NCBI GenBank assembly: GCA_002494135.1
Contig: DLBG01000081.1
Coordinates: 1 to 27,583, forward strand
From: Lachnospiraceae bacterium UBA7027
GTDB lineage: Bacteria > Bacillota > Clostridia > Lachnospirales > Lachnospiraceae
Reading direction: 5' to 3'
DNA: 27,583 nt
Each line of letters begins with the position of its first letter. Positions within the stretch are counted from its first letter, which is position 1. Of the stretch, positions 1 to 6,585 are shown piece after piece. The position numbers were made by a program, and so were the translations under genes. The notes under the pieces are model-generated. The model saw nothing but the letters and a program-made list of their open reading frames with translations, made no database searches and was not told the DNA's origin.

Positions 1-257
1 TTCTGATGGAATGTCTTTGCCCTAAGTTTGTTAACAAAGAAAAAGTGGAAAAGTCAATTAAATCGACCGGTGCTGTTTTTACCTGGGGCGCGTACAGCTT
101 TGACGATTTAGGCGATATTGCCAAGGGATACAGGAAAGTTAAAGATGATAATATTATAAGGGGCATGTGTGAATATTATCCAATCTATAAACTCGTCGCA
201 TGGATACCGCTTATAAAAAAATATGCACAAAAGATTTTGATATTTGAAAAAAAGTGA
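1..257 (+). CDS. C-terminal part of an unidentified protein, cut by the window edge
   Basis: The reading frame is open from the first bases of the window to the TGA at 255-257, so this is probably the 3' end of a longer gene. The ATG at 6 is not a convincing start because no ribosome site can be seen in the five bases before it. About 84 residues are visible. They are basic, with a Cys-x-Cys near the visible start, an aromatic stretch containing TWGAYSFDDLGDI, and a hydrophobic YKLVAWIPLIKKY segment close to the end. I do not recognise the family. No terminator is seen between its stop and the hydrolase gene at 355, so the two could share a transcript. Confidence 0.5.
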   Translation, partial: LMECLCPKFVNKEKVEKSIKSTGAVFTWGAYSFDDLGDIAKGYRKVKDDNIIRGMCEYYPIYKLVAWIPLIKKYAQKILIFEKK

Positions 258-354
258 GACTCAGATTTTTATACCAAGAATAACGGCACTTATACACAAG
301 GGTTAGAATTTAAATGTACAGTTATGATCTTGTGAGAGATGGAGAATAAATAAC

Positions 355-1299
355 ATGAGTTTGATACAGTATACGGTGGAAAAGGATGGTTTCTGCGGAT
401 TGTTTTCACCGATTAAAGAAAACAGGAAAGCCGTAGTTATCGTTTTGGAGGACGGACATCCTGACAGCTATCATGTAAAGGCTGCGATGAAATGGCTGAA
501 TAAAGCCGGTGTTTCCGCCATGGGTATCGGACCTGAAAAATATATGAAAGGTGTTCACAACTGGCCTTTGGAGAATGTGGAAAACGCAGTTATTTTTCTC
601 AAGTCTCAGGGATATGAAAAGTTTGGTGTGATTGGCAGTTCGTTTGGCAGTAATATGGCTCTTTCGGCAGCTGCCAGAATACCGGAAATCATGCTTACCA
701 TTGCTCTCACTCCGAATGACTGGGTATACTGGGGAATATTTAATGACAAGGTGGACGGAACTTCGGAAAGGCCTGCCGATGGTGAATCGGCATTTAGCTG
801 GAGAGGAGAGCCGCTGCCATATATGCCTTCCCCGTATAAGCATCCGGATTACTGGAACATGTTCAAAAAAGAGGGAAAACAGCGTGGAGATGTTGTTGCA
901 TCACTGAATCTTCATGATCTTGCTGAAGAAAAACATCCCGTGACCGAAGCAGAAAGGATTCCTGTTGAAAAGATTAACGGTTATCTGATTCTCGCCGGGG
1001 CAAAGGATGATGTTATGTGGAATACCTGCAGGGGCATTTCCAGAATGAAGAAGAAAATCGAAGAGTCATCTGAATGCAATTGTAAACTGGAAGTTCTCAT
1101 TTATGATCATTGCACTCATTTTATTTTTCCGGAATCCATGATGAAACAACTATTGCCCGGCTTTTTGGTTGATCTGATTCTTTCGATATTTTTCAGTGAG
1201 GCGAAAGGATTTGTAAAAGAATGCCGCAGAAGCCGTATTGACCTTGATGAGCATATTCAATCGACTATCAAAGAATGGATCAATCCTCTTGAAAAGTAA
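355..1299 (+). CDS. Alpha/beta-hydrolase, BAAT/acyl-CoA thioesterase C-terminal type
   Basis: A 314-residue soluble alpha/beta-hydrolase. The nucleophile elbow GSSFG puts the catalytic serine at S96. The acid lies in AGAKDDVMW (D218 or D219), and H255 in HCTHFIFPE is the likely catalytic histidine. The DD-x-x-W arrangement after the strand and the GEPLPYMP segment resemble the C-terminal catalytic domain of acyl-CoA thioesterases and bile acid-CoA:amino acid N-acyltransferases. Those transferases use cysteine, so the serine here argues for ester or thioester hydrolysis. There is no signal peptide. A GGAGA ribosome site lies about 10 bases before the ATG. It is a close paralogue of the gene at 3223, sharing the GEPLPY block, the H-x-T-HF-x-FPES block and a KEC-x3-R-x-D-x-D tail. 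Substrate unknown. Confidence 0.85.
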   Translation: MSLIQYTVEKDGFCGLFSPIKENRKAVVIVLEDGHPDSYHVKAAMKWLNKAGVSAMGIGPEKYMKGVHNWPLENVENAVIFLKSQGYEKFGVIGSSFGSNMALSAAARIPEIMLTIALTPNDWVYWGIFNDKVDGTSERPADGESAFSWRGEPLPYMPSPYKHPDYWNMFKKEGKQRGDVVASLNLHDLAEEKHPVTEAERIPVEKINGYLILAGAKDDVMWNTCRGISRMKKKIEESSECNCKLEVLIYDHCTHFIFPESMMKQLLPGFLVDLILSIFFSEAKGFVKECRRSRIDLDEHIQSTIKEWINPLEK

Positions 1300-1317
1300 A
1301 TACATCCGTCATAGAAT

Positions 1318-1333
1318 ATTAGTAGTGACTAAC
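1318..1333. promoter_or_regulatory. TetR-type operator copy A (one mismatch)
   Basis: ATTAGTAGTGACTAAC differs at one base from the dyad GTTAGT-N4-ACTAAC that occurs perfectly at 6505 and 10140. It lies just after the stop codon of the hydrolase at 355 and 56 bp before copy B, upstream of the hydrolase at 1605. Confidence 0.55.
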
Positions 1334-1339
1334 CGAATT

Positions 1340-1364
1340 TGCGCCGAAGAGGCGTATTATTTTC
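1340..1364 (+). terminator. Weak rho-independent terminator after the first hydrolase
   Basis: TGCGCC pairs with GGCGTA around a GAAGA loop and is followed by TTATTTT. The stem is short and the T run is interrupted, so termination may be partial. It separates the 355 gene from operator B and the 1605 gene. Confidence 0.45.
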
Positions 1365-1373
1365 AAGTCGACA

Positions 1374-1389
1374 GTTAGTTAATTCTAAC
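1374..1389. promoter_or_regulatory. TetR-type operator copy B in a probable promoter
   Basis: GTTAGTTAATTCTAAC is a dyad with one mismatch to GTTAGT-N4-ACTAAC. A possible -35 box TTCAAG (1362-1367) stands 6 bases to its left, and the right arm overlaps a weak -10-like TAACCT. This mirrors copy C at 2554. It probably controls the hydrolase at 1605. Confidence 0.6.
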
Positions 1390-1434
1390 CTTGTGTTATT
1401 AAATAGGCAATAACAGGTAACGGGAGAGAAAACG

Positions 1435-1598
1435 GTGGATAAAAAAGATGCGTTAACAATATTTGAGGAATATGAGGATTATTCACGATGAAAAGATCAT
1501 TAAAGTATTCGATGCTATTGGGATTGTGTAAGCTTGTTAGATTACAAAGGGTTATGGAGCTTCCACCGGAGAAAGCACAAAAATTCAAAGGAGTTTAA
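1435..1598 (+). pseudogene. Short ORF relic before the second hydrolase
   Basis: A GTG at 1435, preceded by CGGGAGAG, opens an 18-codon frame ending at the TGA in CACGATGA. A second 36-codon frame starts in the ATGA overlap at 1488, reads MKRSLKYSMLLGLCKLVRLQ and continues to TAA at 1598. The two pieces together look like one small protein, or the end of a larger one, broken by a frameshift. I do not recognise the family. The end of the second piece contains the AAAGGAG ribosome site of the next gene, so its translation could also couple to that gene. Confidence 0.3.
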
Positions 1599-1604
1599 CT
1601 GTCA

Positions 1605-2459
1605 TTGAAAAAGAAAACTTACAAATATCTTCAAGATGGTTTTGAAGGAATTTTATATGATGCTGAGAATGGTGATGACAGATTGCTTATAATCATTCAA
1701 GGTCTTAAAGGTCTTGAATTGCCAGAAAAGTATGCAAAGCTTTTTTCAGAACAAGGTTATTCTGCTCTCGCGTTGTCTTACTATGGGGCTGAAGGACAAA
1801 AGAAGGATATGCGGGCGATACCTCTTGACCAGTTTCAATTGGCCTGTGATGAGATGAAAAGATTGGGCTATAAACGCATAGGAATTTATGGCAATTCCAA
1901 AGGCGCCGGAATGGCTCTTCTTGCTGCAAGTGTTGTATCGGATATCAGCCTCGTGATTGCAGCATCCTCTTTTGGGCACATCATGCAGGGAACAGGAAAG
2001 GCATCGGAGGATATCTGTAAAGCAATGGTTTCTTTTAAAGGTAATGATTTTCCGTATGTTGTAAAAGGGAAACTGATGTCTGATTTTATTAAGAGGTGTT
2101 TTAGAGAACGTAACATCAGGCTTTTATACTTTTTTGACGAGTGGGACAAAAAAGGGACAGAGGAAAATGAGATTCCTGTTGAGAAGATTAACGGCGATAT
2201 ACTGTTTTTGACCTCGACTTATGACGAATCCGTTCCGGCTAAGAGAGATGCCGAATTGCTCTGCAAAAGGCTTGAAAGGATGCATTTTAAACATGATTAC
2301 AGGCACATTAATTCTGAAATTGGGAGTCATAATCTGGGATACTTTCCGGTGAATAACAATATGCTTCCGCGAGAGAAAAAACATCCGGAGGAATGTCAGA
2401 AGGCAAGAGAAGAGACATTGGAGATAATACTTAGAACTATAGATACATGGCACGTTTAA
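1605..2459 (+). CDS. Divergent alpha/beta-hydrolase (dienelactone hydrolase/BAAT-like)
   Basis: A 284-residue cytoplasmic alpha/beta-hydrolase. GIYGNSKGAG is the nucleophile elbow with S98. D207 in TSTYDESVP is the likely acid and H242 in GSHNLGYF the likely base. The start is a TTG at 1605 with AAAGGAG at 1587-1593; no ATG with a better ribosome site exists in frame. It shares the PVEKINGDILFL block with the 355 protein (PVEKINGYLILAG), so all three hydrolases here are homologous, but this one is shorter and lacks the GEPLPY block. Operator copies A and B lie upstream, suggesting repression by the local TetR. Substrate not predictable; an acyl ester or thioester is the family-based guess. 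Confidence 0.8.
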   Translation: MKKKTYKYLQDGFEGILYDAENGDDRLLIIIQGLKGLELPEKYAKLFSEQGYSALALSYYGAEGQKKDMRAIPLDQFQLACDEMKRLGYKRIGIYGNSKGAGMALLAASVVSDISLVIAASSFGHIMQGTGKASEDICKAMVSFKGNDFPYVVKGKLMSDFIKRCFRERNIRLLYFFDEWDKKGTEENEIPVEKINGDILFLTSTYDESVPAKRDAELLCKRLERMHFKHDYRHINSEIGSHNLGYFPVNNNMLPREKKHPEECQKAREETLEIILRTIDTWHV

Positions 2460-2542
2460 TTTAGAAGATAAAAATACTGCCGGTAGGCTTATTGGAATAG
2501 GAGCAACAAAGTTTATTGATATGGATTTTGTTGCTTTTTTTA

Positions 2543-2571
2543 TTGACAATAGGGTTAGTTAGTGCTAACTT
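2543..2571 (+). promoter_or_regulatory. Promoter of the tetR operon with operator copy C
   Basis: A perfect -35 box TTGACA lies at 2543-2548 and a weak -10 TAACTT at 2566-2571, spacer 17. The 16-bp dyad GTTAGTTAGTGCTAAC (2554-2569), one mismatch from GTTAGT-N4-ACTAAC, fills the spacer and overlaps the -10. A protein bound there would block RNA polymerase, the usual layout of TetR autorepression. Confidence 0.7.
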
Positions 2572-2614
2572 AAAATATGACCAAAATATTAAAACGGTCA
2601 CAAGAAAGGGACAA

Positions 2615-3217
2615 ATGATTATGCCGGACAGAGTATTTACAGATGAACAGAGAGAAGAATTGCGAATAATCATGCTGGAAGCGGGATTTCCTTTGATTAA
2701 AGAATTTGGTGTAACGCATACAACAATCTCCAGAATTACCGAGGCAGCAGGCATTGCAAAGGGTACGTTTTATCATTTTTGGAAAAACAAAGAAGAGTAT
2801 CTTGCAGATCTTATTCAGTATCACAGGCAAAAGATGCTTCCGGTACTGATTGGTGCAGATGTTTTGGCTGGAAAGAGAAAACTTGGCAGGGAAGATGCGC
2901 GTGTGTATTTTCGTCATTTGGTAGATAAGGAGAAGAGTATTTATGCGCATATGACACTTGAAGATGAATCCAATTTAATTCACAAAACATCGGATTTTGA
3001 TCCTGATGAAGAAAAAGAAAGCTCGATTGCAATTAATCTGTTAAGTTTTCTGGAAGGTGTAAGGCCTGATGTCGACCTTCTTCTTGTTGCCAATATGACG
3101 AAAATTCTGGTTCTCACGGCCGAGGCCAAGGAGGAACTTCATGAGAGCGTATATGAAAAGACCATAGATACAATTATCGACGGTATTCTTAATCTTATTT
3201 TTGAGGAAGGAAGATAA
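2615..3217 (+). CDS. TetR/AcrR-family transcriptional repressor (autoregulated)
   Basis: About 200 residues. The N-terminal HTH reads TTISRITEAAGIAKGTFYHF followed by a WKNKEEYL helix, the classic TetR DNA-binding signature. The rest is a helical ligand-binding and dimerisation domain with no clear family label. The start is ATG 2615 or ATG 2621, both after GAAAGGG; the in-frame ATG at 2516 lies upstream of the promoter and its hydrophobic extension would be untranscribed. The dyad inside its own promoter makes it the best candidate for the repressor that reads the GTTAGT-N4-ACTAAC sites before the 1605 hydrolase and both ABC exporter pairs. The hydrolase at 3223 starts 5 bp after its stop, so regulator and enzyme are co-transcribed. 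Confidence 0.9.
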   Translation: MIMPDRVFTDEQREELRIIMLEAGFPLIKEFGVTHTTISRITEAAGIAKGTFYHFWKNKEEYLADLIQYHRQKMLPVLIGADVLAGKRKLGREDARVYFRHLVDKEKSIYAHMTLEDESNLIHKTSDFDPDEEKESSIAINLLSFLEGVRPDVDLLLVANMTKILVLTAEAKEELHESVYEKTIDTIIDGILNLIFEEGR

Positions 3218-3222
3218 TCAGT

Positions 3223-4155
3223 ATGAAAAAGTATAAAGAGACGGAAAAAGGATTTTACGGATGTTACTGGCCGTGTGAAGGCAAAGAGTCTGACATCGCA
3301 ATTATGGCCATGCTGGGAGATGACTGCGAGGATCATGTTGCCAAATCGGGAGTACGCTGGCTTCATAAAAAATTCGGAGTGAATGTGCTGACACTTTCTC
3401 CTGCACATAAGGATTACAGTCATCATAATCTTCCGGTGGAAAGAATCGGGGCAGCTATTGAATATCTGAAAGGGAAGGAAAATAAAAAATTTGGAATTGC
3501 CGGAGCATCTACCACGGGAATGTTTTCTCTGATTGCGGCTTCTTACTATCCGGAGATTACACTTACGATTGCAATGACACCGAGCGATTTTGTCATGGAA
3601 GGTTTTTATCAGGGGAAACGTGACGGCATGGCGGAATGGCCGGGAGAAGGGGAATCGACGGCTTCCTGGCAGGGCGAACCGCTTCCGTATCTTCCTTTCG
3701 TTTATAGGCATCCGGAATACTATCAGAAAATGAAAGCAGATGCGAAGAAAAGTAAAGATATGCTTGTATCGAGAGGCGTTTTTGATGATTCCGAAAAGGC
3801 GCATCCGATCAGAGAAGAAGAGTTTATCAAAGTGGAACGAATCAAAGGAAAACTTCTTCTTATTGGGGCTGAAGATGATGTTTTGTGGGATACTGCGAGG
3901 TATATAAGACGAATGGAGGAGAGACTGTCGAGGCTTCCTCACGAGTGTGAAGTGGAAAGCATGATTTATGAGCATGCGACTCATTTTGTATTTCCCGAAA
4001 GTCTTTTAAAACAAATGATGCCTGTTGGCGGCGGCTTGTTTGTTGGTTTGTTCAAAGCGGGACGTGATTACAAAAAAGAATGCAAAGAGGCGCGTGTTGA
4101 TATAGACAGAAGAACGACACTAGCGATAGAGAACTGGATTTCGGAGGGAAAGTGA
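3223..4155 (+). CDS. Alpha/beta-hydrolase, BAAT/acyl-CoA thioesterase C-terminal type (paralogue)
   Basis: A 310-residue paralogue of the 355 protein. The nucleophile elbow is GASTTG with S96. D218/D219 lies in GAEDDVLWD and H254 in HATHFVFPES. The GEPLPYLP block and the KECKEARVDIDRR tail also match the first copy. It starts with ATG after AGGAAGG, 5 bp downstream of the TetR gene, and its TGA overlaps the ATG of the membrane protein gene, so the three form an operon under operator C. Known family members cleave or transfer acyl groups from CoA thioesters or esters. The serine nucleophile argues for hydrolysis. Operon membership suggests it works on the compound sensed by the repressor, which is inference. 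Confidence 0.87.
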   Translation: MKKYKETEKGFYGCYWPCEGKESDIAIMAMLGDDCEDHVAKSGVRWLHKKFGVNVLTLSPAHKDYSHHNLPVERIGAAIEYLKGKENKKFGIAGASTTGMFSLIAASYYPEITLTIAMTPSDFVMEGFYQGKRDGMAEWPGEGESTASWQGEPLPYLPFVYRHPEYYQKMKADAKKSKDMLVSRGVFDDSEKAHPIREEEFIKVERIKGKLLLIGAEDDVLWDTARYIRRMEERLSRLPHECEVESMIYEHATHFVFPESLLKQMMPVGGGLFVGLFKAGRDYKKECKEARVDIDRRTTLAIENWISEGK

Positions 4156-4868
4156 TGACGAAGGACAAATTGAAAAAAATATCAAACCTGATGCTTTGGG
4201 TGATTCCCGGAATGCTGTTGTGCATGATTGGTGATTATTGTTTGGGAATTGAGCCAAAGGGAAGTGAAGCAGTATCCGGAATGATTTCTACAGGCTGGCT
4301 TACGATAGCAGACTGGAGAATCGCTGTTTCGAATATCGGAGGAATGATTGGTACAGCCTGCTATGCAATTGCTGCTCTGGCGTTTGTTGATTTTCTCAGA
4401 TTTAAGTACGCGGAGTGCAAGAGCAAGTGGGACAAAGCGTTCATCGGAATGTTTATTGTTGGATTAATCCTTGGTATAATGAGCTTCATGTATTTTCATC
4501 TTGCATGCGGAACACTCATTCATAACTATAGTGTGATTTACGATGCTGCAGGTGGGAATACCGATATTGCCGTAAAAATGTGGAATCGGACATATATGGT
4601 TCAGGTTGTGCCTTATTGGACCACATTCTTTGCATTTGAACTGACAGTGCTTGTCGGCTGGATCGGAATGGTTTTAAGAGGCACATTCGGAGTTGGGAAA
4701 GTATGGATTCTGGCTGCTCCGTTAGTTGTTGCAGGGATTGGATTTCTTATAGAGTTTATCTTTCCCTGGCAGTTTAACGGCTTCTGTTCCGGCTTTGAGA
4801 GCATGGGATGGATGATTATGTTTTTCGGCGGAAGGCAGATGATTAAGAAAGAGGTGCAAAAAGATTAA
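4155..4868 (+). CDS. Polytopic membrane protein, possibly DUF6796-like
   Basis: About 237 residues with roughly six hydrophobic segments: near residues 12-30, 53-77, 93-115, 150-175, 183-203 and 210-225. It has no transporter ATPase or catalytic motif that I recognise. Conserved-looking features are GDYCLGIEPKG after TM1, WRIAVSNIGG before TM2, and PYWTTFF with FPWQFNGFCSG near the end. I tentatively link it to the DUF6796 membrane proteins of Clostridia, from memory only. The ATG at 4155 overlaps the preceding TGA by one base with GGAGG 7 bases upstream. It is the last gene of the TetR-hydrolase operon and could be a partner in uptake or export of the hydrolase substrate or product. Confidence 0.7.
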   Translation: MTKDKLKKISNLMLWVIPGMLLCMIGDYCLGIEPKGSEAVSGMISTGWLTIADWRIAVSNIGGMIGTACYAIAALAFVDFLRFKYAECKSKWDKAFIGMFIVGLILGIMSFMYFHLACGTLIHNYSVIYDAAGGNTDIAVKMWNRTYMVQVVPYWTTFFAFELTVLVGWIGMVLRGTFGVGKVWILAAPLVVAGIGFLIEFIFPWQFNGFCSGFESMGWMIMFFGGRQMIKKEVQKD

Positions 4869-4912
4869 TAACCTTTTTTGACAACCAAAAATGTAGTAAA
4901 ATCAATACTTTG

Positions 4913-4940
4913 CGGGCGATTTTCTCGCCCGTTTTCATTT
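4913..4940 (+). terminator. Rho-independent terminator of the tetR-hydrolase operon
   Basis: CGGGCGA (4913-4919) and TCGCCCG (4925-4931) form a perfect 7-bp GC-rich stem with a 5-base loop, followed by TTTTCATTTT. Confidence 0.9.
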
Positions 4941-4944
4941 TCTT

Positions 4945-5164
4945 TGTGCAATCCGTAGAAAAATGGCACTTTTCCTGTTTTTGAGGGAAAGAGTATTGCA
5001 TATGTGTTTTTACAATGTTAAGATTCTTTCACAAGGCGAATTCTATCGCCATCAGGATTCTTACGCCGGGTTCCCGGCACCGGAGATGTTTATCATCCTT
5101 TCGGTGTTATTCCTAAATTGAAACAAATAAAAATGGTGTCAAAAGAATAATTCTTATTTATGCT
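4945..5164 (+). other. Intergenic stretch with three consecutive hairpins
   Basis: No convincing gene lies between the terminator at 4940 and the BrnT promoter. The middle is structured: GGCGA/TCGCC around 5036-5051, the near-perfect GCCGGG-TT-CCCGGC around 5067-5080, and CACCG..GATG with CATC..CGGTG around 5080-5108. The spacers are only about 0-15 bases. A 39-codon frame (5002-5121) runs through it but lacks a well-placed ribosome site. It could be a small structured RNA or a repetitive intergenic element. No T run follows, so it is not a simple terminator array. Confidence 0.4.
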
Positions 5165-5199
5165 TTGACATAATTATATTATAGGTATAAAATAATTAT
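5165..5199 (+). promoter_or_regulatory. brnTA promoter with twin palindromes
   Basis: TTGACA (5165-5170) is followed after 17 bases by TAAAAT (5188-5193), or after 15 by TATAAA. Two copies of the self-complementary octamer ATAATTAT (5170-5177 and 5192-5199) flank the -10 region, 22 bp apart, about two helical turns. That is a plausible operator for the ribbon-helix-helix antitoxin BrnA. The predicted transcription start falls at or beside the BrnT ATG. Confidence 0.5.
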
Positions 5200-5500
5200 G
5201 AAAGAATTAAGATTTGAGTGGGATGAAGAGAAAAATCGCATAAACAAAGCAAAACACGATGGTATCGATTTTGAAGAGGCATCTACGGTCTTTTATGATG
5301 ACAATGCAATTATGTTTGATGATCCGGATCATTCGGAAGAAGAATATCGGTTCCTGATTATCGGTATATCCATTAAAAGCAATCTGTGTATTGTTAGCCA
5401 TTGTTATCGAGGAATTGATGATGACGTAATTCGCATCATATCCGCAAGAAGAGCGACAAACAAAGAACGTCGATTTTATGTGGAATATAACGGAGGATGA
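5198..5500 (+). CDS. brnT: BrnT-family toxin (RelE-fold ribonuclease)
   Basis: A 100-residue protein with the full BrnT pattern: FEWDEEKNRINKAKHDGIDF near the N terminus, then the DDPDHSEEEYR block and the C-terminal VIRIISARRATNKE. Characterised BrnT proteins are RNases that arrest translation and are held inactive by BrnA. The gene starts at ATG 5198 with no real ribosome site, which together with the promoter position suggests a leaderless or very short-leader mRNA. The next gene follows after GGAGG inside its last codons, so toxin and antitoxin are co-translated in the order usual for this type II system. Confidence 0.93.
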   Translation: MKELRFEWDEEKNRINKAKHDGIDFEEASTVFYDDNAIMFDDPDHSEEEYRFLIIGISIKSNLCIVSHCYRGIDDDVIRIISARRATNKERRFYVEYNGG

Positions 5501-5504
5501 AAAA

Positions 5505-5720
5505 ATGAGAAAAGAATATGACATTGAAAAATTGAATCCAAGAAAGAATCCGTATACACGTCAGACCAAGAAACAAATCACTATTTATATCAATAGCGAT
5601 ACAATTGATTATTTTAAAGAGTGTTCAAACGAATCCGGAATTCCCTATCAGACATTGATTAATCTGTATCTTACGGATTGTGCTAAGCACAAAAAACATC
5701 TGGAGATGAATTGGAAGTAG
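5505..5720 (+). CDS. brnA: BrnA-family antitoxin (ribbon-helix-helix)
   Basis: 71 residues from ATG 5505, chosen because GGAGG sits 8 bases upstream; an in-frame ATG at 5478 lies inside brnT without a site. The sequence NPRKNPYTRQTKKQITIYIN, then TIDYFKECSNESGIPYQTLI and a short NLYLTDC end, is the BrnA/CopG-like fold, with the beta-strand TIYIN contacting DNA. BrnA neutralises BrnT and represses the pair, probably through the twin ATAATTAT boxes at the promoter. The gap to brnT is 4 bp. Confidence 0.92.
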   Translation: MRKEYDIEKLNPRKNPYTRQTKKQITIYINSDTIDYFKECSNESGIPYQTLINLYLTDCAKHKKHLEMNWK

Positions 5721-5756
5721 GCAAAAACATAGATAGTAATTTTGCCATTCCTATGG

Positions 5757-5785
5757 TTGACAAATAAAATAAATTATAGTAATCT
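5757..5785 (+). promoter_or_regulatory. Promoter of the second tetR gene
   Basis: TTGACA (5757-5762), a 17-base spacer and TAATCT (5780-5785). The -10 lies inside the left arm of the inverted repeat at 5778-5820, so a regulator bound to the repeat would block transcription. Confidence 0.5.
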
Positions 5786-5826
5786 TTGATAGCGAACAAT
5801 GATAACTATCAAAGATTACTTTTTTA
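5778..5826 (+). terminator. 15-bp inverted repeat: brnTA terminator and/or TetR operator
   Basis: AGTAATCTTTGATAG (5778-5792) and CTATCAAAGATTACT (5806-5820) are perfect inverted copies with a 13-base centre, followed by T6. The RNA would form a long AU-rich stem plus U run, suitable as terminator for brnTA. The same DNA covers the -10 and start region of the TetR gene at 5842, so it may also be an operator. The motif differs from the GTTAGT-N4-ACTAAC family, so this regulator probably reads a different site. Confidence 0.6.
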
Positions 5827-5841
5827 TTTGGATTAAGAAAT

Positions 5842-6459
5842 ATGCCGAGAGACAAGTCGTTAAGTCACATAAGAGTCAACAAAGCCATTATGGAGGAGTT
5901 CCTTGAAAAAGGGTATGAGGGCGCTTCCATCAGAAGTATCGGAGCCAGAGCCGGTATGACCTCGGCAGGGCTTTACAGACATTACGCAGACAAAGAGGCA
6001 ATGTTTGAAGCCATGGTACAACCTCTTGTGGATGAAATGAAAAGATGGCTCAAGAATCATACGAATAAGAAGTATGACATTGTTGAAGGAGATTTAACGC
6101 AGGAAAATATTTTTGGCGAATCTTTTGTGGACCTGATAAGAGACGTGATTCTGCCGAGAAGAGATGAATTCATTCTTCTTATGACCTGTTCGGGCGGGAC
6201 AAAATATGAGAATTTTATACATGACATAACGGAGGAGAACCAGAAAGAGTTTCTGGATGCGTTAAAGTACTTAAAAAAGAAAGGCTATCCGGTAAAAGTT
6301 GTTACCGAGGAAGAATTGCATATGCTTTTATCCGCGTATCTTACAGCATGCTTTGAACCGATCATTCATGATTACGATGAGGCAAGCATAGAAAAATATC
6401 TGAGTATTATACAGGAATTCTTCATGCCGGGGTGGATGAGGATTATGGGAATTAATTAA
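5842..6459 (+). CDS. TetR/AcrR-family transcriptional regulator
   Basis: 205 residues. The N-terminal HTH contains GASIRSIGARAGMTSAGLYR followed by HYADKEAMF, a textbook TetR motif. The C-terminal domain resembles no regulator of known ligand that I can name; it ends in a helix-rich EELHMLLSAYLTACFEPII segment. ATG 5842 has no strong ribosome site (upstream TTTGGATTAAG). It sits alone between the brnTA stop and a strong terminator, and the first ABC exporter pair starts 126 bp later. It could regulate those exporters, but the dyad in front of them matches the site in the promoter of the other TetR gene, so its target is more likely its own promoter or an unlinked gene. Confidence 0.88.
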   Translation: MPRDKSLSHIRVNKAIMEEFLEKGYEGASIRSIGARAGMTSAGLYRHYADKEAMFEAMVQPLVDEMKRWLKNHTNKKYDIVEGDLTQENIFGESFVDLIRDVILPRRDEFILLMTCSGGTKYENFIHDITEENQKEFLDALKYLKKKGYPVKVVTEEELHMLLSAYLTACFEPIIHDYDEASIEKYLSIIQEFFMPGWMRIMGIN

Positions 6460-6482
6460 AGAGCCGCAAGGCTCTTTTTTAT
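6458..6482 (+). terminator. Rho-independent terminator of the second tetR gene
   Basis: AAAGAGCC (6458-6465), a GCAA tetraloop and GGCTCTTT, then a continuing T run. Strong intrinsic terminator that begins within the stop codon. Confidence 0.92.
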
Positions 6483-6504
6483 TGTCGTAGGCTATCGATT
6501 TTAA

Positions 6505-6520
6505 GTTAGTGATAACTAAC
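6505..6520. promoter_or_regulatory. TetR-type operator copy D (perfect dyad)
   Basis: GTTAGTGATAACTAAC is a perfect 6-4-6 palindrome in the leader of the first ABC pair. A candidate -35 TTGTCG (6482-6487) would place the -10 on its left arm. It matches copies A, B, C and E. Confidence 0.75.
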
Positions 6521-6585
6521 TAATAATGAAAAGCCAAACGATAAAAGGATTAAACAGGAAAGTATATATAAAGGAGGACCCACAA

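Noticed and set aside
2516..2614. N-terminal hydrophobic extension of the first TetR protein from ATG 2516
   Set aside because: The TTGACA promoter box and the operator lie inside this stretch, so it is not transcribed from that promoter; the ribosome site before 2615/2621 fits a normal TetR N terminus.
5002..5121. 39-codon ORF beginning MCFYNVKILS between the terminator and brnT
   Set aside because: The nearest GAGGGAAAG is too far from the ATG, and the region is better described by its three hairpins; kept only as a note.
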